Shown: piece after piece, positions 11,301 to 18,346 of the stretch
Layout: each line of letters opens with the position of its first letter
How positions within the stretch are numbered: position 1 is the stretch's first letter
NCBI RefSeq assembly: GCF_001051995.2
Contig: NZ_CP014646.1
Coordinates: 3,658,001 to 3,722,000 of the forward strand
Length of the DNA stretch: 64,000 nt
Reading direction: 5' to 3'
From: Thauera humireducens
GTDB taxonomy: Bacteria > Pseudomonadota > Gammaproteobacteria > Burkholderiales > Rhodocyclaceae
Made by a program: the position numbers and the translations under genes
Notes under the pieces: model-generated
The model's input: the letters and a program-made list of their open reading frames with translations, nothing else
Databases searched by the model: none
What the model was told of the DNA's origin: nothing

Positions 11301-11827
11301 AGCAGAGCTACGGCACTTACCAGAAGCCCGAGGACTACCTCGACGCCTTCGGCCGCTTCGTCCGCGAACAGCTCAACGAATCGGTGGCGCTGGCGGTGGT
11401 GGTCAGGCGTCCGCGCGACCTCACCCGCGAACAACTGAAGGAAGTCCGCCTGCTGCTCGACCGCCACGGCTACGCCGAAGCCCGGCTGCAGACCGCCTGG
11501 CGCAACAAGACCAACGTTGATCTCGCCGCCAGCATCGTCGGCTACATCCGCCAGGCCGCGCTTGGCGAGGCGCTCATCCCCTTCGAGCAGCGCGTCGCCC
11601 AGGCCATGGCGCGCATCCACGCGATTGCCCCGTGGACGCCGATGCAGCGCAAGTGGCTCGACCGCCTCGCCAGGCAGCTCGGCCACGAGGTCGTCATCGA
11701 CGCCGACTTCGTCAATCGCGCCTTCGCCCAGGACGGCGGCGCGCACCAGCTCGACGTCCGCCTCGGCGGCCGGCTGGAGGCCGTGCTCGAAACGCTCGCC
11801 GATGCGCTATGGCCGTCGGCGGCGTGA
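8306..11827 (+). CDS. hsdR: Type I restriction enzyme R subunit
   Basis: The 1173-residue motor and nuclease subunit of a type I R-M complex. Domains in order: DUF4145-like helical N-terminus (about 20-130), coiled coil (about 145-250), PD-(D/E)xK nuclease (ADYVLFAGLTPLAVVEAKRE, about 310-330), SF2 helicase with Walker A ATGTGKT (about 472-479) and DEAH box (about 580), helicase C-terminal motif VI (QMIGRATRR), and an EcoEI_R_C-type tail. It translocates and cleaves DNA lacking the cognate methylation. The frame is open to 7982, but the upstream part has no family similarity and overlaps sdaA, so the ATG at 8306 is preferred. Unusually, fic and a control region separate it from hsdMS. Confidence 0.95.
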   Translation: MATSRNFSFLAEHDPVFLQLASTAEQVFAADPNTTLIKLRQLGEAIAQDLAARVGIVFDDTTTQADLLFRLGREINLDPAIRGLFHTLRIEGNKATHQFRTLHKEAMDGLRVARALAVWFHQSFGPQGERFKPGPFVPPEDPSAQLRALQAEIERLRADLASQHQALDSNQQLAELMRQEKAQYAALAERMQADAAAAFALAEEQSALVDRLEAEFDARLRALQAELEATRAASRQAGAEALRQVATRTQRASRNLELSEELTRILIDQQLVDAGWEADTQRLHHARGARPVKGRNRAIAEWPTTGRQAADYVLFAGLTPLAVVEAKRENEHVAGKIPQAERYAAGFEQREGFEPAWRLEGRSAGWPDAQGGAFEVPFAYSSNSRPYLPQLAEHSGTWFRDLRSPANLARPLVDFHSPQGLLDQLTRSREKAEQSLRDEGFAYLRLRPYQELAIQAVEDALAAGRLRCLVAMATGTGKTRTIIGLMYRLLKAERFRRILFLVDRTALGDQALEAFDDALLEQNQPLSKIYNVAALGDMAVEAETRVQVATVQAMVRRLFQADDAATAPPPIDAFDCVIVDEAHRGYTLDQDMTEGELAVRDQAQYLSTYRRVLDYFDAVRIGLTATPARHTTEIFGKPVYTYSYREAVADDWLIDHEPPIRYETLLTRNGIRFERGETVSAIDLGSGEIEQSELEDELAFDVDAFNRRVINEDFNRVICEQLAQELDPFGEEKAMIFCASDLHADMVKRLLDDAFKAVHGEAYAEAAVRKITGKSDRVAELIKRYKNERYPNIAITVDLLTTGIDVPRICHLVFLRKVRSRILYEQMIGRATRRCDEIGKTVFRIYDPVDLYRDLQDVSSMKPLVKDPAITLAQLVSELADPASHAAPGSGEHLAHERTHAHDVLDALAQKLMRVLRDATHKAEKKPALKARLDELEQHWGVPPAALHRHLKQLGPQGAADFLRAQAGLLEQIEDVQVLVGSRYRPLLSLHRDELVAREQSYGTYQKPEDYLDAFGRFVREQLNESVALAVVVRRPRDLTREQLKEVRLLLDRHGYAEARLQTAWRNKTNVDLAASIVGYIRQAALGEALIPFEQRVAQAMARIHAIAPWTPMQRKWLDRLARQLGHEVVIDADFVNRAFAQDGGAHQLDVRLGGRLEAVLETLADALWPSAA

Positions 11828-11850
11828 AGCGCGGCGCTCGTCTGCGCACA

Positions 11851-11879
11851 TGAGCCGAATCGACCTCTTATTCGGCTCA
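11851..11879. promoter_or_regulatory. Palindromic operator 1 upstream of fic
   Basis: TGAGCCGAAT, nine bases, then ATTCGGCTCA: a perfect 10-9-10 dyad starting 23 bases after the hsdR stop. Its arms are identical to those of operator 2, and the two spacers differ. Identical arms with free spacers indicate a dimeric protein site rather than an RNA hairpin. It could also act as a weak hairpin at the end of hsdR. Confidence 0.75.
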
Positions 11880-11894
11880 TTAATAGGTATTAAG

Positions 11895-11923
11895 TGAGCC
11901 GAATGGTGCTAGCATTCGGCTCA
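11895..11923. promoter_or_regulatory. Palindromic operator 2 upstream of fic
   Basis: A second perfect copy of the 10-9-10 dyad, 44 bp downstream of the first (about four helical turns), ending 23 bases before the fic start codon. The AT-rich DNA between the two copies (TTAATAGGTATTAA) is the most promoter-like stretch here. A repressor on both sites would therefore cover the fic promoter. I found no further copies of the arm in the window. Confidence 0.75.
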
Positions 11924-11946
11924 CCCTTCTTCTTTGCAAGGCCCTG

Positions 11947-13122
11947 ATGCCGCGCTGGATCTGGCAATACCCTGACTGGCCGCACTTCACCTGGCAGGCC
12001 GAGGCACTGGCACCGCTGCTGCGCCAGGTCACGCTCGCCCAAGGGGCGCTGCTCGGTCGCGCCCTGGGCTCCGAGCCGGAACTGCGCGCGGAATTCACGC
12101 TCGATGCGCTGCTGCAGAACATCATCGACTCCAGCGCCATCGAAGGCGAAACGCTCAATGTCGGCTCGGTGCGCTCCAGCATCGCCCGCCGGCTGGGCCT
12201 GGCGGACAGCGACAGCGCTCCGGCGGAGCCGCGCGCGGAGGGCCTCGCGCAGATCATGCTGGACGCCACGACCAACCTCGATGCGCCACTGACCGAATCG
12301 CGCCTGCTGCAATGGCACGCCTGGCTTTTCGCCGGCGAGGAGGGCTCGCTCGAAGGCTTTCTCGGTCGCCGCATCCGTATTGGCGACTGGCGCGGAGCAG
12401 ACGTCATGCAGGTGGTCTCTGGCCGCATCGACCGCCCGACCGTGCATTTCGAGGCGCCGCCGCGCGAAGGTCTGGAAGCCCGGGTCGCCGGGTTCGTCGC
12501 CTGGTTCAACGCCAGCCAGGCTGATATCACGCTCGACCCCTTGCTGCGCGCGGCGCTGGCGCACTTCTGGTTCGTCACCCTCCACCCCTTCGACGACGGC
12601 AACGGCCGCATCACCCGCGCGCTCACCGATCTCGCGCTGGCGCAGAGCGAGCGGCAGAGCATCCGTTTCTACGCCATGTCGGCCGCGATCCTTGCCGACC
12701 GCAAGGGCTATTACGCCCAACTCGAAACCGCCCAGAAGATGCATGCAGCGCCTGCGCCGCTCGATCTGACACCGTGGCTGCACTGGTTCCTCGCCACGCT
12801 GCTGCACGCCATCGAGTCGGCATCGGCGCAGATCGACCGCGTGCTCGCCAAGAGCCGCTTCTGGCATCGCCACCGCGAGCAGGTCGCGAGCCCGGAGCAG
12901 GTCAAGGTCCTCAACCGCCTGCTCGACGGCGACCAGCGCGGGCGGGGCGGATTCGAGCACGGCATCAGCGCCGCGCAATATCAGGCGGTCGCCAAGGTCT
13001 CCAAGGCCACCGCCACCCGTCATCTGGCCGATCTCGTCGCCAAGGGCTGCCTGCAAAAGCTGCCCGGCGGCGGTCGCTCGACCCGCTATCAGATCCGCTG
13101 GCCGGCGGCGGGCGATGTCTAG
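11947..13122 (+). CDS. Fic-domain protein with C-terminal winged HTH
   Basis: A 391-residue Fic protein. A DUF4172-like N-terminal region holds the class II inhibitory motif S/TxxxEG (S62 to G67, SSAIEG). The Fic core motif HPFDDGNGR at residues 213-221 is complete, so AMP or another nucleotide-derived group can be transferred to a target. The C-terminus (about 340-388) looks like a winged helix-turn-helix (YQAVAKVSKATATRHLADLV), suggesting DNA binding and autoregulation through the two palindromes upstream. It lies between hsdR and hsdM on the same strand. Fic genes occur in other type I loci, but their role there is not settled. The modified target is unknown. Confidence 0.9.
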   Translation: MPRWIWQYPDWPHFTWQAEALAPLLRQVTLAQGALLGRALGSEPELRAEFTLDALLQNIIDSSAIEGETLNVGSVRSSIARRLGLADSDSAPAEPRAEGLAQIMLDATTNLDAPLTESRLLQWHAWLFAGEEGSLEGFLGRRIRIGDWRGADVMQVVSGRIDRPTVHFEAPPREGLEARVAGFVAWFNASQADITLDPLLRAALAHFWFVTLHPFDDGNGRITRALTDLALAQSERQSIRFYAMSAAILADRKGYYAQLETAQKMHAAPAPLDLTPWLHWFLATLLHAIESASAQIDRVLAKSRFWHRHREQVASPEQVKVLNRLLDGDQRGRGGFEHGISAAQYQAVAKVSKATATRHLADLVAKGCLQKLPGGGRSTRYQIRWPAAGDV

Positions 13123-13152
13123 CCATTTAAAATCAATGTCTTAAGTAAAAAC

Positions 13153-14592
13153 ATGAGCAACAACGAGATCGTCCAGAAGCTCTGGAACCTGTGTGACGTG
13201 CTGCGCGACGACGGCATCAACTACTCCGACTACGTCACCGAGCTGGTGCTGCTGCTGTTCATCAAGATGGAGCACGAGAACACCCAGAGCGGCGTGCTGT
13301 CCGGCCACAAGCTGCCCGCGGGCGCGCGCTGGCCCGACATCGCCCGGCTCTCCGGGCTCAACCTGCTCAACCACTACCGCGCCACGCTGCTCGAGCTGTC
13401 GAAGAGCACCGACCCGCTGCTCGCCGCCATCTACGCCGACGCCCAGACCCGGCTCAAGGAACCCCGCCACCTCGAGCAACTGGTCAAGAGCATCGACGCC
13501 ATCGACTGGTTCTCCGCCCGCCGCGACGGCCTCGGCGACCTCTACGAGGGCCTGCTGGAAAAGAACGCCACCGAGACCAAGTCCGGCGCCGGCCAGTACT
13601 TCACCCCGCGCCCGCTCATCGACACCATCGTCGCCCTCATCGACCCCAGGCCGGGCGAAACCATCCAGGACCCGGCGGCGGGCACGGCCGGCTTCCTCAT
13701 CGCCGCCGACGCGCACATCAAGGCGCGTACCGACGAGCTCTACGACCTCGACGAGAAGCAGCGCAGCTTCCAGCGCAACAAGGCCTTCATCGGCATGGAG
13801 CTGGTGCCCGGCACCCGCCGCCTGGCGCTGATGAACTGCCTGCTGCACGGCATGGAGGGCGATGCCGAAGGCGTGGTGCACCTGGGCAACACGCTGGGCG
13901 GCGCCGGCGCCGACCTGCCCCATAGCGACATCATCCTCAGCAATCCGCCCTTCGGTACTGCCCGGGGCGGCGGCGGCCCTACCCGCGACGACTTCACCTT
14001 TGCCACCAGCAACAAGCAGCTCGCCTTCGTGCAACACATCGTCCGCCACCTCAAGGATGGCGGCCGCGCCGCGGTGGTGCTGCCCGACAACGTGCTGTTC
14101 GAATCCGGCGTCGGCACCGAGATCCGCCGCGACCTCATGGACAAGTGCAACCTGCACACGATCCTGCGCCTGCCCACCGGCATCTTCTACGCCCAGGGCG
14201 TCAAGACCAACGTGCTGTTCTTCGACAAGGTCGGCCAGCACGCCGAAGGCGGCACGCAGGAAGTCTGGGTGTACGACCTGCGCGCCAACATGCCGCGCTT
14301 CGGCAAGCGCACGCCGCTTACCCGCGCCCACTTCGCCGATTTCGAAGCCGCGTATGCCGCGACCCCGCGCGTCGACCAGGGCGAACAGGGGCGCTTTCGC
14401 CGTTTCACCCGCGACTGGATCCGCGAGCGCGGCGACAGCCTGGACATCGCCTGGCTGAAGGACCACAGCGCCGAAGACGCCGCCGACCTGCCCGAGCCGA
14501 TGGAACTGGCGCGCGAGGCGATGGGGGAACTGGAAGCGGCGCTGGCGGAGTTGCGGGCGCTGATGGGGGAGTTGGGGGAGGGGGGGGGATGA
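13153..14592 (+). CDS. hsdM: Type I restriction-modification DNA methyltransferase subunit
   Basis: The 479-residue N6-adenine methyltransferase subunit. The N-terminal HsdM helical domain covers about residues 5-140. The SAM-binding motif I DPAAGTAGF is at about 173-181, and the catalytic motif IV NPPFG is at about 265. With HsdS it protects host DNA, and with HsdR it forms the restriction complex. The stop codon overlaps the hsdS start (ATGA), so the two are translationally coupled. The last codons contain a G9 run. The 30-bp AT-rich gap after fic has only a weak Shine-Dalgarno, suggesting low or fic-coupled expression. Confidence 0.96.
   Translation: MSNNEIVQKLWNLCDVLRDDGINYSDYVTELVLLLFIKMEHENTQSGVLSGHKLPAGARWPDIARLSGLNLLNHYRATLLELSKSTDPLLAAIYADAQTRLKEPRHLEQLVKSIDAIDWFSARRDGLGDLYEGLLEKNATETKSGAGQYFTPRPLIDTIVALIDPRPGETIQDPAAGTAGFLIAADAHIKARTDELYDLDEKQRSFQRNKAFIGMELVPGTRRLALMNCLLHGMEGDAEGVVHLGNTLGGAGADLPHSDIILSNPPFGTARGGGGPTRDDFTFATSNKQLAFVQHIVRHLKDGGRAAVVLPDNVLFESGVGTEIRRDLMDKCNLHTILRLPTGIFYAQGVKTNVLFFDKVGQHAEGGTQEVWVYDLRANMPRFGKRTPLTRAHFADFEAAYAATPRVDQGEQGRFRRFTRDWIRERGDSLDIAWLKDHSAEDAADLPEPMELAREAMGELEAALAELRALMGELGEGGG
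14580..14588 (+). repeat. G9 homopolymer at the hsdM-hsdS junction
   Basis: Nine consecutive G residues end directly before the ATGA that is both the hsdS start and the hsdM stop. In the hsdM frame the run reads as glycine codons. The hsdS frame is open upstream through this point, so gain of one G, loss of two, or a -1 ribosomal slip would join HsdM and HsdS into one polypeptide. Confidence 0.8.
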
Positions 14593-16001
14593 GCGGGCTG
14601 CCGGAAGGTTGGGCGTGGACGACGCTGGAAAGCGTTGCCGTTCTGACAACCGGGAGTACCCCGTCAACGAAGAACGAAGGCTTCTATGGAGGCGATATCC
14701 CTTTCGTCAAACCTGGCGACCTGGACCGACGCGCTCCGATTCAGTGCACTGATCAGAGTCTGACAGGGGAGGGGGCCGAGCAAGCAAGGCTGCTGCGGGC
14801 TGGCGCGGTACTTGTTTCTTGTATCGGGACTCTCGGAAAGGTCGGTATCGCTGGCGTAGAGCTTGCGTCGAATCAGCAGATCAATGCGGCTGAGTTTCGT
14901 CCGAATGTCACCGATGACCGTTACGGCTATTACGTCTGCCGAACGTTTAAGCCTTGGATGGAGAGCGAAGCATCCGCAACGACAATCGCCATACTGAACA
15001 AGGGGCGTTTTGGAGAGGCGCCGTTTCCGCTCGCACCGCTCGCCGAACAAAAACGCATCGCCGACAAACTCGACAGCGTGCTGGCGCGGGTGGATGCCTG
15101 CCGCGATCGCCTCGACCGCATCCCGAGCTTGCTCAAACGCTTCCGGCAGTCCGTGCTCGCGGAAGCGACGTCCGGTCGGTTGTCCGCTGATTGGCGAACG
15201 CGCCGCTGCGAGATGCGTGCATCGAAGGACCACGAGACCGCGGCGCCTGTTTCATCTCTCGACCTGTCACTGTCCGAACCGACAGGCTGGACGTTCGAAC
15301 GCGCTGGTTCGGTTTGCGGGAAGGTTCAGAGTGGGGGAACGCCGAAGGAGGGGTTTGCTGAATTTGGTGTCCCTTTCCTTAAGGTCTACAACCTCGTCGA
15401 CCAGAAAGTCGCCTTCGACTACAAGCCGCAATATATCGCTCAGGAACTGCACTCTGGGTCAATGTCGAAGTCGCGAGTCCTACCGGGCGATGTGCTGATG
15501 AACATCGTTGGACCTCCACTTGGCAAAGTCGCGGTTGTGCCGAATAGCCGCGATGAGTGGAATATCAACCAAGCGATAACCCTCTTCAGGCCGAGCGAGC
15601 GGATCACGACGGGGTGGCTTTTCTACGTCCTCTGTAGTGGCGAGAACATTGCCGACATTGTCCATGAGACAAAGGGCTCAGCGGGGCAGGTCAATATCTC
15701 CCTGTCTCAATGCAGGAATTTCATATTTCCTGTGCCACCAGTGGAAGAACAACACGAAATCGTCCGCCGCGTCGAAACCCTGTTCGCCTTCGCGGACCGC
15801 CTCGAAGCCCGCTGCGCCGCCGCACGCAAGCAGGCTGGGCAGCTGACGCCGGCCCTGCTTGCCAAGGCCTTCCGCGGCGAACTGGTGCCGCAGGACCCGG
15901 CCGACGAACCCGCTACCGAACTGCTCAAGCGCCTGGCTGCCCGCCGTGCCGAGGCGCCCAAGACGCGGCGCGGGCGCAAGCCGGTTGCGGCGGGTGAGTG
16001 A
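14589..16001 (+). CDS. hsdS: Type I restriction-modification specificity subunit
   Basis: A 470-residue DNA-recognition subunit. Two target recognition domains (about residues 1-150 and 225-385) each precede a conserved helical spacer: LAPLAEQKRIADKLDSVLARVD after the first and VPPVEEQHEIVRRVETLFAFAD after the second. The C-terminal tail ends AFRGELVPQDPADEP, typical of the family. The TRD-coding segments (about 14640-15000 and 15300-15720) are visibly more AT-rich than the rest, as usual for swapped TRDs. The start is set by ATGA coupling to hsdM. The bipartite target sequence cannot be read from here. Confidence 0.94.
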   Translation: MSGLPEGWAWTTLESVAVLTTGSTPSTKNEGFYGGDIPFVKPGDLDRRAPIQCTDQSLTGEGAEQARLLRAGAVLVSCIGTLGKVGIAGVELASNQQINAAEFRPNVTDDRYGYYVCRTFKPWMESEASATTIAILNKGRFGEAPFPLAPLAEQKRIADKLDSVLARVDACRDRLDRIPSLLKRFRQSVLAEATSGRLSADWRTRRCEMRASKDHETAAPVSSLDLSLSEPTGWTFERAGSVCGKVQSGGTPKEGFAEFGVPFLKVYNLVDQKVAFDYKPQYIAQELHSGSMSKSRVLPGDVLMNIVGPPLGKVAVVPNSRDEWNINQAITLFRPSERITTGWLFYVLCSGENIADIVHETKGSAGQVNISLSQCRNFIFPVPPVEEQHEIVRRVETLFAFADRLEARCAAARKQAGQLTPALLAKAFRGELVPQDPADEPATELLKRLAARRAEAPKTRRGRKPVAAGE

Positions 16002-16073
16002 GCCGGCCGACGGCGCGCAGCGCGGTGCTCAGTCCTGCGTTCCGTAACCCGCTCGGCTTTCAGTCATCGGCGC

Positions 16074-16556
16074 TCACTCCCCGCCGTGCACCTCGGCGAA
16101 CTTGCGCTCCATCTCGCGCCGCATCGCGCGGCGCACTTCGGCTTCGGCGAAGCGGCGGCGTTCGTCCGGGGTGTGGGGTTCCAGCGGCGGCACCTTGGTC
16201 GGGCGGCCATCGTCGTCGACCGCAATCATGGTGAAGAAGCAGCTATTGACGTGGCGCACGACCTTGCCGCGGATGTCCTCGGCGATGACCTTGATGCCCA
16301 CTTCCATCGACGAGTTGCCGGTGTGGTTGACCGAGGCGAGGAAGGTGACGAGTTCGCCGACCTGGATGGGCTGGCGGAACATCACCTGATCGACGCTGAG
16401 CGTGACGACGTAGTGGCCGGCGTAGCGTGCGGCGCAGGCGTAGGCGACCTGGTCGAGCAGCTTGAGGATGGCGCCGCCGTGCACCTTGCCCGAGAAGTTC
16501 GCGGTGTCGGGCGTCATCAGGACGGTCATGGTGAGCTGGTGGGCGGGCAGGTCCAT
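16074..16556 (-). CDS. Acyl-CoA thioesterase, hotdog fold (YciA-like)
   Basis: A 160-residue hotdog-fold thioesterase hydrolysing acyl-CoAs in the cytoplasm. FSGKVHGGAILKLLDQVAYACA (about 20-41) is the family core, with the catalytic-site GG/acidic arrangement (HGG...D). The highly charged C-terminal tail (RRFAEAEVRRAMRREMERKF) is common in acyl-CoA hydrolases of this group. The frame continues upstream to 16916 without family similarity, so MDLPAHQLTMTVL at 16556 is taken as the start. Its ribosome binding site is weak. It lies tail-to-tail with hsdS. Confidence 0.88.
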   Translation of the reverse strand: MDLPAHQLTMTVLMTPDTANFSGKVHGGAILKLLDQVAYACAARYAGHYVVTLSVDQVMFRQPIQVGELVTFLASVNHTGNSSMEVGIKVIAEDIRGKVVRHVNSCFFTMIAVDDDGRPTKVPPLEPHTPDERRRFAEAEVRRAMRREMERKFAEVHGGE

Positions 16557-16662
16557 TGCGGTGTCTCTGGCTTGGGGGGTCGATGAGGGCGACGCAGTGT
16601 CGCCCCTGACGCGGTGTGGCGCAAGGCTAGAATTCGGCTCCCGATCCAGTCCTTCCGCAGCC

Positions 16663-17028
16663 ATGCACAAGACCCTCACCGCCTTCGCCCACGCCGACAC
16701 CCCCGCCAGCGTCGACCACCCGCGCCCCGAGCGCCTGGTCGACGGCAACCCGCTGCGCACGACCTGGAACCACTTCGAGCGCGACGGCATGTCCGCCGGC
16801 CTGTGGTCCTGCACGCCGGGGGCGTGGCGCATCGCCTTTGCCGACGACACCGACGAGTTCTTCCACGTGCTGTCCGGCCGCATCCGCATCACCGACGAAG
16901 CCGGGCTGGCGCGCATCTTCGGGCCGGGCGAGGCCTGCGTGATTCCGGCGGGCTTCAGGGGCGTGTTCGAGGTGCTGGAACCGGTGACGAAGCACTATGT
17001 GTTCGTGAAGCGTGGCGAGATGCGCTGA
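16663..17028 (+). CDS. Cupin-domain protein (DUF861/cupin_3)
   Basis: A 121-residue single cupin. The barrel is built around ADDTDEFFHVLSGRIRITDE and GPGEACVIPAGFRGVFEV, typical of the cupin_3 group related to ureidoglycine aminohydrolase. Histidine content at the metal site is low, so catalysis is uncertain. It may bind a small ligand or modify a metabolite. It is divergent from the thioesterase with a 106-bp gap. The start at 16663 is the first ATG giving a complete cupin; the open frame further upstream runs through the thioesterase. Confidence 0.8.
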   Translation: MHKTLTAFAHADTPASVDHPRPERLVDGNPLRTTWNHFERDGMSAGLWSCTPGAWRIAFADDTDEFFHVLSGRIRITDEAGLARIFGPGEACVIPAGFRGVFEVLEPVTKHYVFVKRGEMR

Positions 17029-17104
17029 GGCGCGCCCGGGCGGGCGCCTTGCCCGTACCCGGTGCGGCGTCTAGGCTGCAGAAGCAGCCCCGGAGGTCGC
17101 CGCC

Positions 17105-18304
17105 ATGTCCAGAAAACTGTTGTCGTTCGTCCTTGGCGTCTGGGTGTCTTCGGTCGCGTTCGCGCAGGCACGTCCGCCCATTCCGAGCGTGGTGCTCGAT
17201 CACATGAACGATCTCGACCGCCGCTGTGCCGCGGCCGGCGGGCGCGCGGGGGAAGGGCGCTTCGTCGTGGCGCAGGATTTCACCGGCGATGGCCGGCTCG
17301 ACTACCTGCTGTCGGAGGGCGATTACAACTGTGTCGGGCGCCCGGGGCTGTTCCGCCAGGGCGGCGTGGGGCGGGTGGATATCTTCGTCGTCGACGCGCG
17401 CAACGCGGCGCGCCGGGTCTATTCCGACCAGCTCATCGCCTACCGGGTGCTCGCCGGCAAGCCGGCCAAGGTCCAGATCGCGCGCCAGGGCACGGCCTGC
17501 GGCCCCGGCAGCGACGCCCGTACCCAGTGTGCGGCGCAGCTGGCGTGGAACGGGCAGGGTTTTGGCGAGGCGGTCGCGGTGAGCGACGCGCGGGCGCCGG
17601 GGGGTGCGGCGCCCGCAGCCCGGTCGCCGGCGGTGGCCACGCCGGCTGTCGACGCCGCGGCGGGGGCGGTGGCACCGACGCCTCTGGCGGTGCCGGCCGA
17701 GGCGCGTCCGCGTTTCCTGGCCGAATGCCGCCAGGCCTATGTGTCGCGCAGTGCCGATGCCGCGCGCTGGGCCGACGAGCAGTGCGTGGCGGACTGGGGC
17801 AAGGTCACCGCGAGCGCTGCGGCCACCGACGCCTTGCTGGCAGCCCTGCCGGCGGTGGCAGGCGAGGCGGTGCCGCTGGCGAGTCTGCGCCAGCGCCTGG
17901 CCGGCGTGCGCTGGGCGGCCAAGCCCCGCTCGCGCGAGCTGTCGGCGAGCGGTCGCCTGGGCAACCTGGATGTCTCGGTGACCGGCGCGCCCGCGGCGAA
18001 GACGCTGGGCATGAACTGGATGGAGGTGGGCGCCGAGCCGCCCTACGACATCGTCGGCGCGATGCGGGTGCGTGGCGTCACGCTGACCGAGATCGCCTGC
18101 GAGGAGTTCGGTGCCGGCGAGTGGCAGCGGGTGTTCTCCGGCAGCGCGCCGGGACGCGCGCCCTTCCGGCTGGAGCTGGGCCAGCGCACCGCGCCCTTTG
18201 CGAATTCCAATTCCTACTACGGGGTGACGATCGACCTCTCCGGGCGGGCGCCCGCGCCGCTCGCGTCGCGTTCGGTGTGCAGCAACCCGAGCAATCTGCT
18301 CTAG
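17105..18304 (+). CDS. Secreted protein of unknown function
   Basis: A 399-residue exported protein I cannot name. An N-terminal signal peptide (MSRKLLSFVLGVWVSSVAFAQA) is followed by a domain containing DFTGDGRLDYLLSEGDYNC (about residues 56-74), like the Asp-rich calcium loops of FG-GAP/VCBS repeats. A low-complexity Ala/Pro/Val linker (about 165-200) leads to a second domain (about 200-399) with four cysteines, which may form disulfides. The preceding GGAGGTCGCCGCC is a good ribosome binding site. It lies 42 bp upstream of the SLOG-TIR gene on the same strand, but a functional link is not shown. Confidence 0.75.
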   Translation: MSRKLLSFVLGVWVSSVAFAQARPPIPSVVLDHMNDLDRRCAAAGGRAGEGRFVVAQDFTGDGRLDYLLSEGDYNCVGRPGLFRQGGVGRVDIFVVDARNAARRVYSDQLIAYRVLAGKPAKVQIARQGTACGPGSDARTQCAAQLAWNGQGFGEAVAVSDARAPGGAAPAARSPAVATPAVDAAAGAVAPTPLAVPAEARPRFLAECRQAYVSRSADAARWADEQCVADWGKVTASAAATDALLAALPAVAGEAVPLASLRQRLAGVRWAAKPRSRELSASGRLGNLDVSVTGAPAAKTLGMNWMEVGAEPPYDIVGAMRVRGVTLTEIACEEFGAGEWQRVFSGSAPGRAPFRLELGQRTAPFANSNSYYGVTIDLSGRAPAPLASRSVCSNPSNLL

Positions 18305-18346
18305 GACCTGGATGAAAGGCGCACGAGCCACCGAGGGGATGCCTCC

